Shown: positions 21,841-33,048 of the stretch, in pieces | Layout: each line of letters starts with the position of its first letter | Position numbering within the stretch: position 1 is the first letter of the stretch | Origin: Alisma plantago-aquatica | Taxonomy: Eukaryota > Streptophyta > Magnoliopsida > Alismatales > Alismataceae | DNA: 64,000 nucleotides | Direction: 5' to 3' | Assembly: GCA_963693085.1 (NCBI GenBank) | Contig: OY856414.1 | Span: 266,112,501 to 266,176,500 of the forward strand | Made by a program: the position numbers and the translations under genes | The notes under the pieces: generated by a model | Told to the model about the DNA's origin: nothing | What the model saw: the letters and a program-made list of their open reading frames with translations, nothing else | Databases searched by the model: none

Positions 21841-22670
21841 CTGGTTCCCATCTAATCTTCAACAAAGGACAACTCCTGCACGTCTCATCTATTTCTCCTT
21901 TGTATCACCTACCCATGAGTTCCCAAAAGGAACAAAACCACACATAAACCCCATTGAAGGGAAAATAAAAGTCAGCTAGGCTGGTACTAAATCCATTATT
22001 GAGCTATTTTTAAAATAAAGAGTTATGGTATTAACTTTAGGTAAGATTGCTTGGTGGATTATGGAGGTAACACAAGAATAGTCTAGTTACCATGCTAATT
22101 ACAAAAAGATACACTAATTCAAAGAGGCAACTAGAAAATGATAAAGAGATACCACTATCAAGATTAAAATGGAACAATTTTCATTAAACTAGTATCAAGA
22201 TATCCAATAATTCAAAATGCAAGGATTTATCTATTGGCACAATCAATCTAATATTTTGTCTTCGCCAGTGGCTAGGTGCCTAGTGTTCTCCCCTCTATGA
22301 GAGAATGACACTTTGCCTATGGGGGTAACCAATACTGGGGGACCTCTAGTTGTCCATTATCCACTGCGCAGGGTTGGGGGTCGTGACCCACTGAAACTAG
22401 TGAGCCAAAGCTCTTAGCCAATATTTTGAGTTTTTTGTGACAATATCAAAATCTAATAATACTTCAATTTCTCAATAATGTTCAATATTCAAAATCTAGT
22501 CGTGGTGAACTTCAACAAAAAGGGAAAGGCTAACAACAATATTTGTTCACCAGTTTGCAAAACTTTTATATGTGAACTCAAGAGGGAGGCAAATAGTTCA
22601 ATAAAAGAACACAGAATTTAGTACCTCAAATTATTCAAAGCTCCATGGATTGATCAATCATAACAAGGCT
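21841..22670 (-). repeat. 5' LTR of the old minus-strand element, second fragment
   Basis: Continues the LTR cut at 10688. AT-rich, no coding content. Around 22560-22630 it aligns loosely with the end of the left LTR near 9760-9800 (AATTTAGTACC). The right boundary is unclear; 22670 is an estimate. Confidence 0.5.
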
Positions 22671-24095
22671 CCAAGAAGAAGAATCTACAAATTTATATAA
22701 GGGTGTTATCATTTGGCTTGGAATCAACTATTTGTTCAATCTTTTCTATTTAGTATTTTTCTTTCCCATCTAGTATTATTATCATTCTGTGATTCTTTTA
22801 TTCTCCTTATTCATAACCAAAACATATATATAATCAATTTTACACACTCAATTGGTTTTATCCAAATTTTCTAAAGATTAGTTCTTAACTTATTATTCTC
22901 TCTCTCAATTGTATATGAAATAATTGTATTCTGCTACTAGGTTCAAATGTGTTTATCTACCTTACCCTTACTAGTAATACCTAGTATTTAACCCGATATA
23001 CCTCTATATGTACTAGTCATATACCTAGATCTTGATTATGTACAAATTACTTCATATGCCTACTATAATAAGATATAATTCTAAACGTAGATTTCACATA
23101 TCATCCTTATCATTATCTCTATCCTCCCTTGTTAGGTTGCAAAAACTATATTCTATAATTCATTGATAAAGATAATTAACTATATGATCTTCTATTCTTC
23201 CTTGTAGTGATCCATTTATCTATGTAACTTATGTAGGTCATTGCGTACATATATGCACTAATAAGACTACAATATATCGAGAACATAGCATGTGTAGTGG
23301 TTTGCAGCGTACTAACTGTAGTCATATCTATTGACTTGCTTAACTTCAAAAAGTTATCTATATGCATGAGATTGGGTGTGTATGTAGTTATACATGTATG
23401 GTTTACCAACCGACCATATTAGATCTCGACCAATCTCTCTATCCCTTTATCATTATTAGTTGGCATGATGCTATTTGATCATGATTTGTATGGAATAGGA
23501 ATCAAGTGAGGGAAAGTACCTCGATGGTTTGGCTGTGGCTCCTCGTGGGTGGGTCGATGCAGCCCAGCAACAGCGAGGTGGTGGTGGTGTCGTGGGTCAT
23601 GGGGTCGTCGGTCGTCGGTTGCTGCTTGCTCCTACCAGCAGTGTAGCTCGTAATAGGGAGGAGGAGGCAGGGACGAAATCACTTGTGAAGCCTAGTCCCT
23701 ACTCACCGGAGAGTGGGCGGACTCTTCGTCGGTTCCACCAGCCTCGACTCGAGGTGGGGCGGTGGTGCGACGAACCTTCTGATGTTGGTCGTAGTTGCTA
23801 CCTGCCGACGGTGCTGTTTTGGAGTAGGGTTGTCGGATTCGGGGCTTTGATCTAGTAACGTCGTGGTGCTGTTGAATAGCAGGTTGCAGCTACTAGAGTT
23901 GCAGTTTGAGGTGGGGGTTACAGGTACGTATGGTGGCACTTGGGTGGTCGAGGAGGTGACTTGTGTTTTCGGCTAACTCTTCTCTGAAGATGGCAAGGCA
24001 GTGCGGTTTACTGCAACCGTACCTACCAGTGGTGTCAGCGCTTGTCGCTGTAACCTAGGTACAGCAGCTCGGAGGGGGAGATAATGGAGGATGCG
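22671..24095. other. Unassigned stretch: AT-rich DNA, then a GC-rich fragment
   Basis: Bases 22671-23500 are AT-rich with no feature I can support. Bases 23520-24095 are GC-rich with short open frames in several phases but no recognisable domain. The GC-rich block resembles 27425-27627 in composition, on the other side of the solo LTR, and may be one ancestral segment split by it. Confidence 0.4.
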
Positions 24096-27000
24096 TGTTA
24101 CGACCCCCACCTCTCGATAACCCCCAATTAAGGGAGACCGAGAGGTCGAAGCCGCACCCATAACTTCCAGATCAAAGGTTCGGCAATTAACCAAGAATAA
24201 TTATCAAATTTTAACATACTATACTGAAAAGGTGTAAGAAAATAAATTTTTGCATACCTTTTTGAAAACTTGGATCTCTAAACTTCTATTGACTTAAGGA
24301 TCCTACTCTAACTAATCCTCCTTGTATTTAACTTCATGTATTTCACAATATGACGATTTACTATTTGTCCTTTTGGCTTGTACCTAAAACGCCGACAAAC
24401 AAAACATCGGTCACCCGAAGCTGGTATGTGGGGGAAACAATAATCATGTAAATATGTTAACAATGTAATCATTCAATTAATCATTTAACAACCAAGATTA
24501 CATTTTAGATATAACTCCACGATCCAAGAGTACCCTATCCTCTATGTTGTCCCCATTAAACCCCTCATGATCCACCTATAAGTGAACCAATTTCTAGGGT
24601 TGAGTCACATGGCACCACTCGTAAGTAGCCCACTCCTTAACTCATGGCAGGCTAATGAGTCACATGGCACTACACGTAGGTAGCTCAATTTCTAACTCTC
24701 GGTAAACTAGACCTTGCTCTAGGATTACCCCTTTTCTTCTTAGCCTTTTCAAAGAAATAGAGGTGGACCCAGATCTAGTCAGTTATATACGCACATTTAT
24801 AGTGATAATCATAGTCACTTTATAGTTGCATGAAATAAATAAACATCCAACAGTTGTTTTCAAGCAACCGATTAAAACTTCGGGAATCGCCGTGAAACTA
24901 GAGCGATTATTCATAAGCGTAACCACATACCTGATTTGATGAGTCATGCAGATTATTCAACATATACTTCATGTATATACCATCAAACCAATCAACATAT
25001 CCAAGCAAGTAATTCAATCATCACATAATTCCTGAAAAGAATATGTACTCTATTTATTACACACTTTATCAAGAATCTACTTTGTTGACTTGGATTCTCT
25101 TTCTAAGGTTTCTAATCCGCATTAAGGTTTCATTAATATCCATTAGGATTTCTTAGATCAATTCCTCAAACCTTATCCATTTTAGGTCAACAAACCCTAA
25201 AATACTCTTTTCCATTTATATGAACCTTAATTGCTCAACTATCCATTTTAATAGTCTTTTATACCTAAATTGACTTAGGATCATCACATCTCTATTTATT
25301 CATGGATTTGAACCATTAAAACAATTAAAAGACATATTCATCTAAATTAGGGTTTTCAAGCTCATTAATGCATAATCATGCATGAAACCCTAAATTAAAC
25401 CAATTATATAAAAAGATCATCTTTTTTTATCCTATTTTCACTTTTATTAACAACAGGTTAATATCAACTTGAATTATCCAAATAACATCATTAAGTCCAT
25501 CTATCATCAAATCTAAGGGTTTTTCTTTAATTAAATCATTAAAGATGATAACTGTATGCCCTTTTCAAATTTCAAGTACATAAACTCTAAATTAGACTAA
25601 TCATGTGCAAAGTTCTTCCTTTTTGAACATAATGTACCTTTTTGCATTTAACATGTTAACATCAACTCTAATGATCCATTAAACCCTATTAAACACTTTA
25701 TTCATTTCCAAATAGGGTTTCTTAATCTTTAATTCATTAAATATGATAATTTACTCTATATTTCGAACTATGATCAGATTCAGGCTATAAAACTATTTTT
25801 AATGGGTTCCTTGCATTTTTCTGATCAAAATACATATATAATTTATCTTGATCGGAGTTACGAATCTTTAATTATGAATTAATAAAGGAAATACCTTCCT
25901 GGCTAATCAGAGCGCGCCACGTCGCTCATTCTCCATGCAACGTTGCTGTTTTGGAAAATAGAATCAAATTACGATTACGCCCTTGGCTAAGTTGTGCGCG
26001 CCTTTAGCCCGCAGAGGGCAATTTTGTCCAACTGCGACTTCATCTTCTTCCTTGCGTCTTCCCCGCCGCTGCTGCTAGGTTAGGGCCGATCACTGCCCAT
26101 CCTCTCCTCCTTGGACTCCGTTGGCCATCAGGGTTGGCCCTCCCATCTCCGGCGACCTCCTCCGCACCCACCCATGTTGTGGCCAGAGTCCCAGATGGTC
26201 GGGGGTGCGGTGCTTGGGCCTACAAGATGCAGTCTTGATGTAGCCCTCTGACAGTCGTGCGCAGATGCAGGAGCAACGAAATGTCACCCGATCGTCCTCA
26301 GGCCGTCAAAGGTACTGCATGCCTTCATTAGGATGACACCATGGCCGTCGTGGGTGTAGGGTTAAAACTATACCCTTAAGGTTAGGGTTTTGGTGAAGAA
26401 GGTTAAAAAGAGATATATTGTTGTATGGACTCCCTCTGGACTCGATCCCAAATCTTACCCCTTATATAGGGGAGGGTCAACGAAGCCATAGGTTGGCTTA
26501 ACACGAGTCAAAGTGTCCCTTTCTAAATAGGAAATCAATTCCTTCAATGAGAAGTATATTGTCTCTCTCCTTTTTCTTACTTGATATTCCTTATCTCATG
26601 GATACTTAGAAAAACGAAAATCCTTTCTCTTATTATCATTATTCTTGCCCTTTTAATCCATTGGCACAAAATTCTATTTTCTTTTAATAGAAAATACTTC
26701 ATTTTTATCAATATCACCAAATTCATTAATAATGTATCATATTATCTTTTATTTTGCAAATTTGGTATTTTCTCTTTCTTTCCTCTTTATTGGGACTCCT
26801 TGGATCCCAAGACATTCCATTATTTCGAAATTCCCTTTTTAAGGATCATTATTATCATTCTAGATGCATCTATATGCATTGTTTTTCATTATCATGTTTA
26901 TTTCTCATTAAATTATCTCTTTTTGAGAATTTCTCTTTATTTCTCTTTTATTTTCCTCATTGGCATCCCTTTCAATATTAGCAACCTCATGGATACTAAA

Positions 27001-27424
27001 TTTCACCAAGGAATCTCATTTATGCCTCTTTCCACTCATTATTTTACCATTATTTTCAATTTGTTTCTAAATAAAGAAATACTTAATTAATCTTTTCTTT
27101 TCTTGTTGCAGTCTTTATGCAACTTTGGACTCCTTGGAACCCAAGGAACCCAAGAGGCATGAAATCCCTCTTTGGATTTGCCTTCTAGAGGTTTCTACAT
27201 ATTTCTTTTCTCAAATATTCAATTATTCATTCACTAATTGAATTTTCTTTGTTATTTCCTTTTTATTGGGCCCAATCGCCAATAAAGCCCACAACACAAA
27301 CATCAAGGCTATTTTAAATGAAATCCATGTCTTCAAAACAAATTATATCATTATTTGTTCAATTATCTTTAATATGAGAAATTACATTTCTCACCAATTG
27401 AACCCAAAAATTGAGGTTGTAACA
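24096..27424 (-). repeat. Probable solo LTR, about 3.3 kb
   Basis: The segment starts TGTTACGACCCCC and ends GAGGTTGTAACA, so it has perfect TGTTAC/GTAACA inverted ends. No primer site, polypurine tract or gag/pol adjoins it, which suggests a solo LTR left by recombination. A TATATAA box on the minus strand at 26462-26468, followed leftward by GC-rich leader-like DNA, favours minus orientation. Flanks are ATGCG (24091-24095) and ATGTA (27425-27429), which match at three of five positions. Gypsy is likely from length and ends, but no coding part confirms it. Confidence 0.6.
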
Positions 27425-27627
27425 ATGTAGAACTGTTGGGATTTGTTGGCACGTGTGAGGTGGTGTTCTACAGCCCGTCATGTAGAGGAAGAGGGATCGA
27501 GGAAGTTCGGACGTCGGGAAATACCGACGCTCTGTAGGGCGCCGTCTCCGCTGGGATCTGTTGACAAGGAGGAGACGATGGGGACAGGAGGTGCTATGAT
27601 CGATCTTGACAGATTGAGGGAATGAAG
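27425..27627. other. GC-rich fragment between the solo LTR and Gypsy-1
   Basis: Unassigned. It is not Copia-2 gag, which would be expected here if Gypsy-1 and its left target were intact, so a deletion or rearrangement junction lies at or near 27627. Confidence 0.4.
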
Positions 27628-30600
27628 ATCCTATTTGCTTTGCCTAACCCTGGTGTTTAGTTGCTTGCTAATCACCTTTAATGGTGATTAGGGTTTGTTT
27701 GTTCTTTGTTGAGTGTTGGAGGTGCTACTTGCAAATAACCCAAGTTTAGGGATGATGAGCAAGTTTGTCACCTTGAGAGGTGTTTCTCTCTCTCCTTGCT
27801 TCCTCTAGTAATTGAGAGCAAGGGTTGGGCTCATTGCTTGGGTTGCTTTGGGCTTGGGTGAGCCTTGTTGTGGCCTTGTTATGCCTTGCTTGAGCCTTTC
27901 TTTGCCTTGTTGGGGCATGGTTGTGTCGGCCATGGGTGTGTCGCCCATGAGGCTGTATCGGACAAGGAGTGGGTGTATCAGCCATGGACCACCTTTGACT
28001 CCTAGCTTCGTTTGTGTCACCACTCTAGTGGACACTTGGTGCATGATGCTTGCATGTGGCAATTGCCTTGGACATGTGTATGGGGTGAGATGAGAGGGTG
28101 GCATTTCCCATGGACAAGTGTCCCTAGGTGGGTGACACATTGCCTTGTTTTACCCTGGTTTCTCCTCCATCCTCTTCTATATATGTATCCCCTTTCTCTT
28201 GCTAAGGATCCCTTTAGTTCCTTAGTTTCCCCCCTTCCTTGGTGCACGACACCTCTCCTTTGCAAGCTTAGTGGTCGATCCTCCTCCTTCTCCTTGTAGT
28301 CTTCTTTTTCCTCTAGTGGTGGTTGAACCCTAGAGTGCCTTGTTCTTCTTCTTGTGGTGGTGCTTGAGCTTGGAAGCTTGGTGCTAGGAGCTTGGAGCTT
28401 GTTTAAGGTGGGTTACATAACTCCTAACCCTAACCATACTACCTTCTTTTATGTTTCATGTTTTCATATGATCATGATCGGCCATGTATGTTTCTAGATA
28501 TGTTTCTTGCTTAGTTTGCACCTTTAGTCTTGTGGATATAGTGATCTTGTTGTTGTGGTTGATGTTTTGTACCTTTGTACCTAGTTGGCCGAACCCATAG
28601 ATTAGTGTTTCCTTTGGGGCAATACCCCTTTCTCTCCTTTGGTCCTGAGAAGTGAGTTCGGATCTAGTGATATAGGCAACACACCTCTCTCTTGGTTGTT
28701 GAGAGGTGAGCCTATACCCTAGTCGCTTGAGCAACACTCTTCTCTCACCATGGATTTGAGAGGTGAGCCATGGTTGGATGTGGACCTTGTAGAGACTGGG
28801 AACTTGACCTAAGTTGGAGGTGATCTATCATGTTGCTCGTTTGGTGATGGAGGTTGTGCAAAACCCCTCTCTCTTGGTTGTTGAGAGGTGAGCCGATTCT
28901 CTTGATCTTTTAGGGTTCTGATGTTGGTGAGCTTGAGCTCGAGGATGACCTTGTCAGGATGGGCTTGGTGCCTTGCACGATACACCCTTGATGAGATGTT
29001 TCCTGACACCTCTTTGGCTTGGGTCTTGGCCTGGCCAATACGGTTCTGTTGTGTTTGGTTGGCTTTGTGTCGTTATGGTCCTCTTGATCTTGTTGGTGAG
29101 CTTGGGCGAGATGCCTTCACAGAGATGACCCCTTTACCCTAGTTGGTGTTATCCTTTGCCCGATATGGTGTCGGTTGGACATTATGTCCTTAACCGATAG
29201 GAGTGTTCTCTACTGATGCGTTGATGTGGGCGTTGCCTGGACCTATGTTTCCCATCTTGGGGCGTTGCGCGTTGTTGTGGTGTCGTCGGACACAGCGTCA
29301 TGCGTTGCTGCTTGGATGATTAGGTAGTTGCTGCCCGTCACAAACCCTAAACCTAGTTGTACGATAGGGTCTTGGCCATAGAGCTAGTTGTGTTTCCTGA
29401 CGCACCTTTGCTCCTTGGTTGCACGGTATGAGCTACACGATACACAACTCCTAGATCAGTCACACGACACACTCCATCAGATCTGCTTGCACGATATCCT
29501 TTGTGCATGGATGCACCGCATCGTTGACCGTTATGTGTGGATAAGTGCTTGGCCAATAGGCCTCTAGTGAGGGGCGTTACCCTACCCGATACCACATGTA
29601 GTGAGGGTTTCCCTACCCATCACACTTCTAGTGAGGGTAGCAGGCATCCTACCTAGTAGTCCTTTATCGTGAGATTGCATCTTTGTTGATAATGAACAAT
29701 GGAAGTTAGTTTACAAACCTATGCTATGTTGGATGTTTAAAGATAATGCCAAGATGCTTGCTCCTATTTATAAGGTAAAAAGCATAGATGGATGCCCATG
29801 ATTTGATAGCAATAATATAACTGAAACAATATATGCTTCATACGATTATGATCATGACATGTGCATCTACAAACCCTAATAATATGATAAACATAAGAGC
29901 TATGTCTCGTGATTTTAAGTTATCTCTTTTGATGTGCATACTAACCATCCAGGTGTATCAGATGAATTCATGGCCAGGTAAGAGCTATGAGGTATATGTA
30001 TTTGAATAACACTACATTGTGATGATCACTCTTGTTGATGAGATAACATGCATCACCAGTATGATGTGATAGGTCTGAGGACCTGATAAAGGCTAAGTGC
30101 CTAGTTGAGGTGTTATCCACTGATGATGAGATCAGGGATTGTTATCCCAAGTGATGATGTAAGATGATGAGAATTCCTTAAGAGGCAGTGGTTTCCTATG
30201 ATAAGGGATTGAGATCCCAGGATAATGTGATGGTGGTAGTAATAATGTAACTTAATGTTATGTATGTGTTACAACTTGGCTGCCTCAACAATCCACTTAA
30301 AATATACTAACTAATCACAGTGGAACATATTATGTAGTTTTCCCTGGCCATAGATCCATCATCATCAGTAGTTGGTGATGGTGAAATAGGTTCTCTTGCG
30401 GGTTAACCTGGAAGTGCATATTATTGAATATGTGTGGTTTCTCTTAGCTGAAAATGAGGAGGTTAGAGTGCAACTTCGGTTGTAGACTTCAGAGTGCGGT
30501 TTCAGGCCCGTAGCTCAATATGTTGGAACATGGTGAACATGCCCATGACTCATGATGTGTGATGAGAGAGCATGAATGCGTTCATGGCTCAGAGCACGGT

Positions 30601-31717
30601 GAACATGCTCGTGGCTCAGTTTCACTAGTGTCAATACTTGTACTAAGGTGGGCTATGCAGAGGGTTGCCTTACCCTGTGGCTGAGGCCACTTAAGCATGA
30701 GACTGTGGTCCTGCTTGTTTTGCACTCGTGCACTGACCATGAGGTGGTGAGGTCATAAAGTCCGGCTCTTCCATCGACCTTTTATGGCACCGGCTTGGGT
30801 TTCGCAACCGAAGGTTGGATTTGAGCGATACATCTCACTTCCTTAGGGCATAATGATACATAATTCAGCCGAAGAGTATTTATTTCTTAAGGCAAAAAAC
30901 AGAACATTGGTTGAGGCCTTGTCTGTGCAGTTGATCTTGTTATACATTGCAGTTACTCATATGTTCTTTATGTTATCCGGTAGGATCTTATAAATATTAT
31001 CTTGTCAATCATGTTCCATAAAGGAAATCAGGTCATATGCCTCCTGAATCTCTTGGTAAGTTTGATATTACAGTAAGACCTACTTAGTATGTTGCTCATA
31101 TAATCTGCTTATGCTAGTTATCTTTCTTTTTACCTTCTTATGCCTTCCTAGGAGTTTTATAGTTTCGAGGCGGGGAGTTATGTTTCTTACTGGGACTGTG
31201 TGTCTCACCCCGTTGGTTTACAACATTTTTAGGTGATTGCGCTAGACGTGGTGGTGGTCGCGAGGTTGTAGCCGAGTAGCAAGAAGAGTAGTAGAAGGCA
31301 AGTGATGGATACGTTGTTGTTTTGGTTGTTTTGTAGTAGAGTCCTAGAGTCATCCCTGTACTCTCAGGTCCTCAGAGGTGTTTTGACATTGTTTTATGAT
31401 GTGTAGTTGTTGAAGCTTTGTATATCCTACTGCTGGACGGATGTGGCCCATTGTGTATGTATAAATAGGTGACGAACTCATGTGCTGACAGGACAACTGA
31501 TCTTATAAGTTGTGAGCACGTATCAAGGCTTGTAAATGTTTATATAACCTATCTTCTTACAGGATGAGGATCTCGATGTAATAGTTTCTTGGTTTATCTG
31601 CTTTCCGAAATCAGTTTTAATTAACCCATGTTTTTGGTAATAGGTGGTTTATGGTGTTTTTGGCACGTTTTCGCCTGGCATCTCGTTGTCTGTGTGATAG
31701 CGGGATGTGTTGCCACA
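27628..31717 (+). repeat. Gypsy-1 5' LTR, about 4.09 kb, start truncated
   Basis: Alignment with the 3' LTR begins at 27628 (equivalent to 36572). It contains a TATA box, a telo-box-like CTAACCCTAACC (about 28420) and many GATAC/CGACAC words at 28970-29600. It ends TTGCCACA. By eye the two LTRs differ every 20-30 bases in places, so the insertion is old. No coding content; mirrored short ORFs in both LTRs are by-products of the duplication. Confidence 0.9.
28178..28184 (+). promoter_or_regulatory. TATA box of Gypsy-1 LTR
   Basis: TCTATATATG about 600 bases into the LTR. The 3' LTR (37148-37154) and the Gypsy-2 LTR (45922-45928) have the same motif at nearly the same offset. Confidence 0.65.
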
Positions 31718-31721
31718 AGCT

Positions 31722-31733
31722 TGGTATCAGAGC
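31722..31733 (+). promoter_or_regulatory. Gypsy-1 primer binding site (initiator-Met tRNA)
   Basis: TGGTATCAGAGC lies four bases after the LTR end at 31717. Confidence 0.85.
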
Positions 31734-31843
31734 CCTAGGTTCGCTGAGTCTATAGGGATCTAGGACTAGGTTGTGTCTGTTCTTGTGAGTTTTCCAGATT
31801 TTCTTACAATAATCTTCTTCCCTCAGCGGAAGAAAAAGCCAAG

Positions 31844-33048
31844 ATGTCTGGAAACCATGAAGAACATGATGCCGAGAGCAGCGAGGCTGCATAAGTTGAT
31901 GGAGCTAGAAGACAAGCACATGAAGGTCGGGTGCCTGAGGTCCCCCAACTTGACCCAGCCATTCTTGAAAACCCTGCCTACCAATAGCTTATGGGGAAGA
32001 TGATGGCTACGATGAATCTCATGGTAGAGAGATTGCTAGTACCTCTACCGAGAGCACAGGCTCCCCATGTTGAAACATCGGGTATTGGGAAGACCTTTGA
32101 GTGGCTTCGCCGAGTCAGAGCTTCAGATTATGTTGGGACGGTTGATCCAGTGGATGCAGATCTGTGGCTGACAGGTATTGAGAAGGCCTTCTAGATCCTC
32201 AACATCCCTGAAGCAGACAAAGTCTAGCACAATCTCTACCTTCTGAAGGGTAGTGTTGGCCACTGGTGGGCCATCGACGAGGAGAAGAGACCCGGTGAGG
32301 TGATCGGTTGGGAGGTTTTCTGGCAAGAGTTCGTCAGTAGATACTTTCTGAAGATGTATTTGGATGAGAAGATCAACTAGTTTGAGCGCCTGCACCAAGG
32401 AACGATGAGCATCACCGAGTATGAAGCCAAGTTCATGGACCTGTTAAGGTTTTGTCCTCACATGGCAGCGACAAATGATGAGCGGATCAGACGTTTTGAG
32501 AAAGGCCTAAGTGCTGAGCTGACAACACCTACTGCTACGTTGGAGAACCGAGAGTGGTTTGCCACATTTGTGGAGTCTGTCCGAAGGATTGAACGGTCAG
32601 TCAGGGAGAAGAGAGAGTCCATATCTAAGAAGAGGCGTACTCAGTTCCAGAGACAAAAGTTTGATGGCTTCAAGAAACCAAGGTTTTCAGCACCTTCTAG
32701 GTTTAGAGGTTCCAGTGCACGTCATAGTAGTCCCCGAGTAAGGGAAGAGGATATGGTTCTTCGCTGTCAAAGGCACATAGTATAGCTTCAGTAGCAGTGA
32801 CATGGCCGTATAAGCCACAACAGCGAGACCAGTCATGCCATCTTTATGGTCAGATCGGACATTGGAGGTCAAACTGCCCAAGGAAAGATGTTGAAGTGAC
32901 ACATCAACCGAGGCAGAATCAGTAAGGGTCAGACAGACAACAACCTAGTAGTAGCAGAGGGCGAGGATGTGGTCAAGCGTCATAAGCGGGATCCTCTGCT
33001 CAAGAAAGCAGAGGACGTGGACATCAAGCAACAGCTCGATTCTACGCT
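31844..33048 (+). pseudogene. gag: Gypsy-1 gag, broken
   Basis: Starts ATG 31844 (MSGNHEEHDAESSEAA). The retrotransposon gag domain is recognisable: GKTFEWLRRV, LKGSVGHWWA, VSRYFLKMYLDEK, SITEYEAKFMDLLRFCPHMA, then FVESVRRIE. At least five in-frame stops interrupt it (for example 31890-31892, 32192-32194, near 32378), and a frameshift lies between 32785 and 32836. The zinc knuckle reads CHLYGQIGHWRSNC, with Tyr in place of the second Cys, which Gypsy-2 retains. Nearly all stops are TAG or TAA where relatives would have Gln or Arg codons, so C-to-T decay is likely. Confidence 0.85.

Noticed and set aside
23529..23855. 108-residue GC-rich ORF as a possible host gene fragment
   Set aside because: Open in several frames because of composition; no domain, no splice structure found.
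26581..27090. 169-residue hydrophobic plus-strand ORF
   Set aside because: AT-rich stretch inside the probable solo LTR; the hydrophobic look follows from T-rich codons, and no family is recognised.
27746..28140. Overlapping ORFs repeated at 36690-37140, apparently conserved
   Set aside because: They recur only because they lie in the two LTRs of Gypsy-1; neither frame shows a domain.
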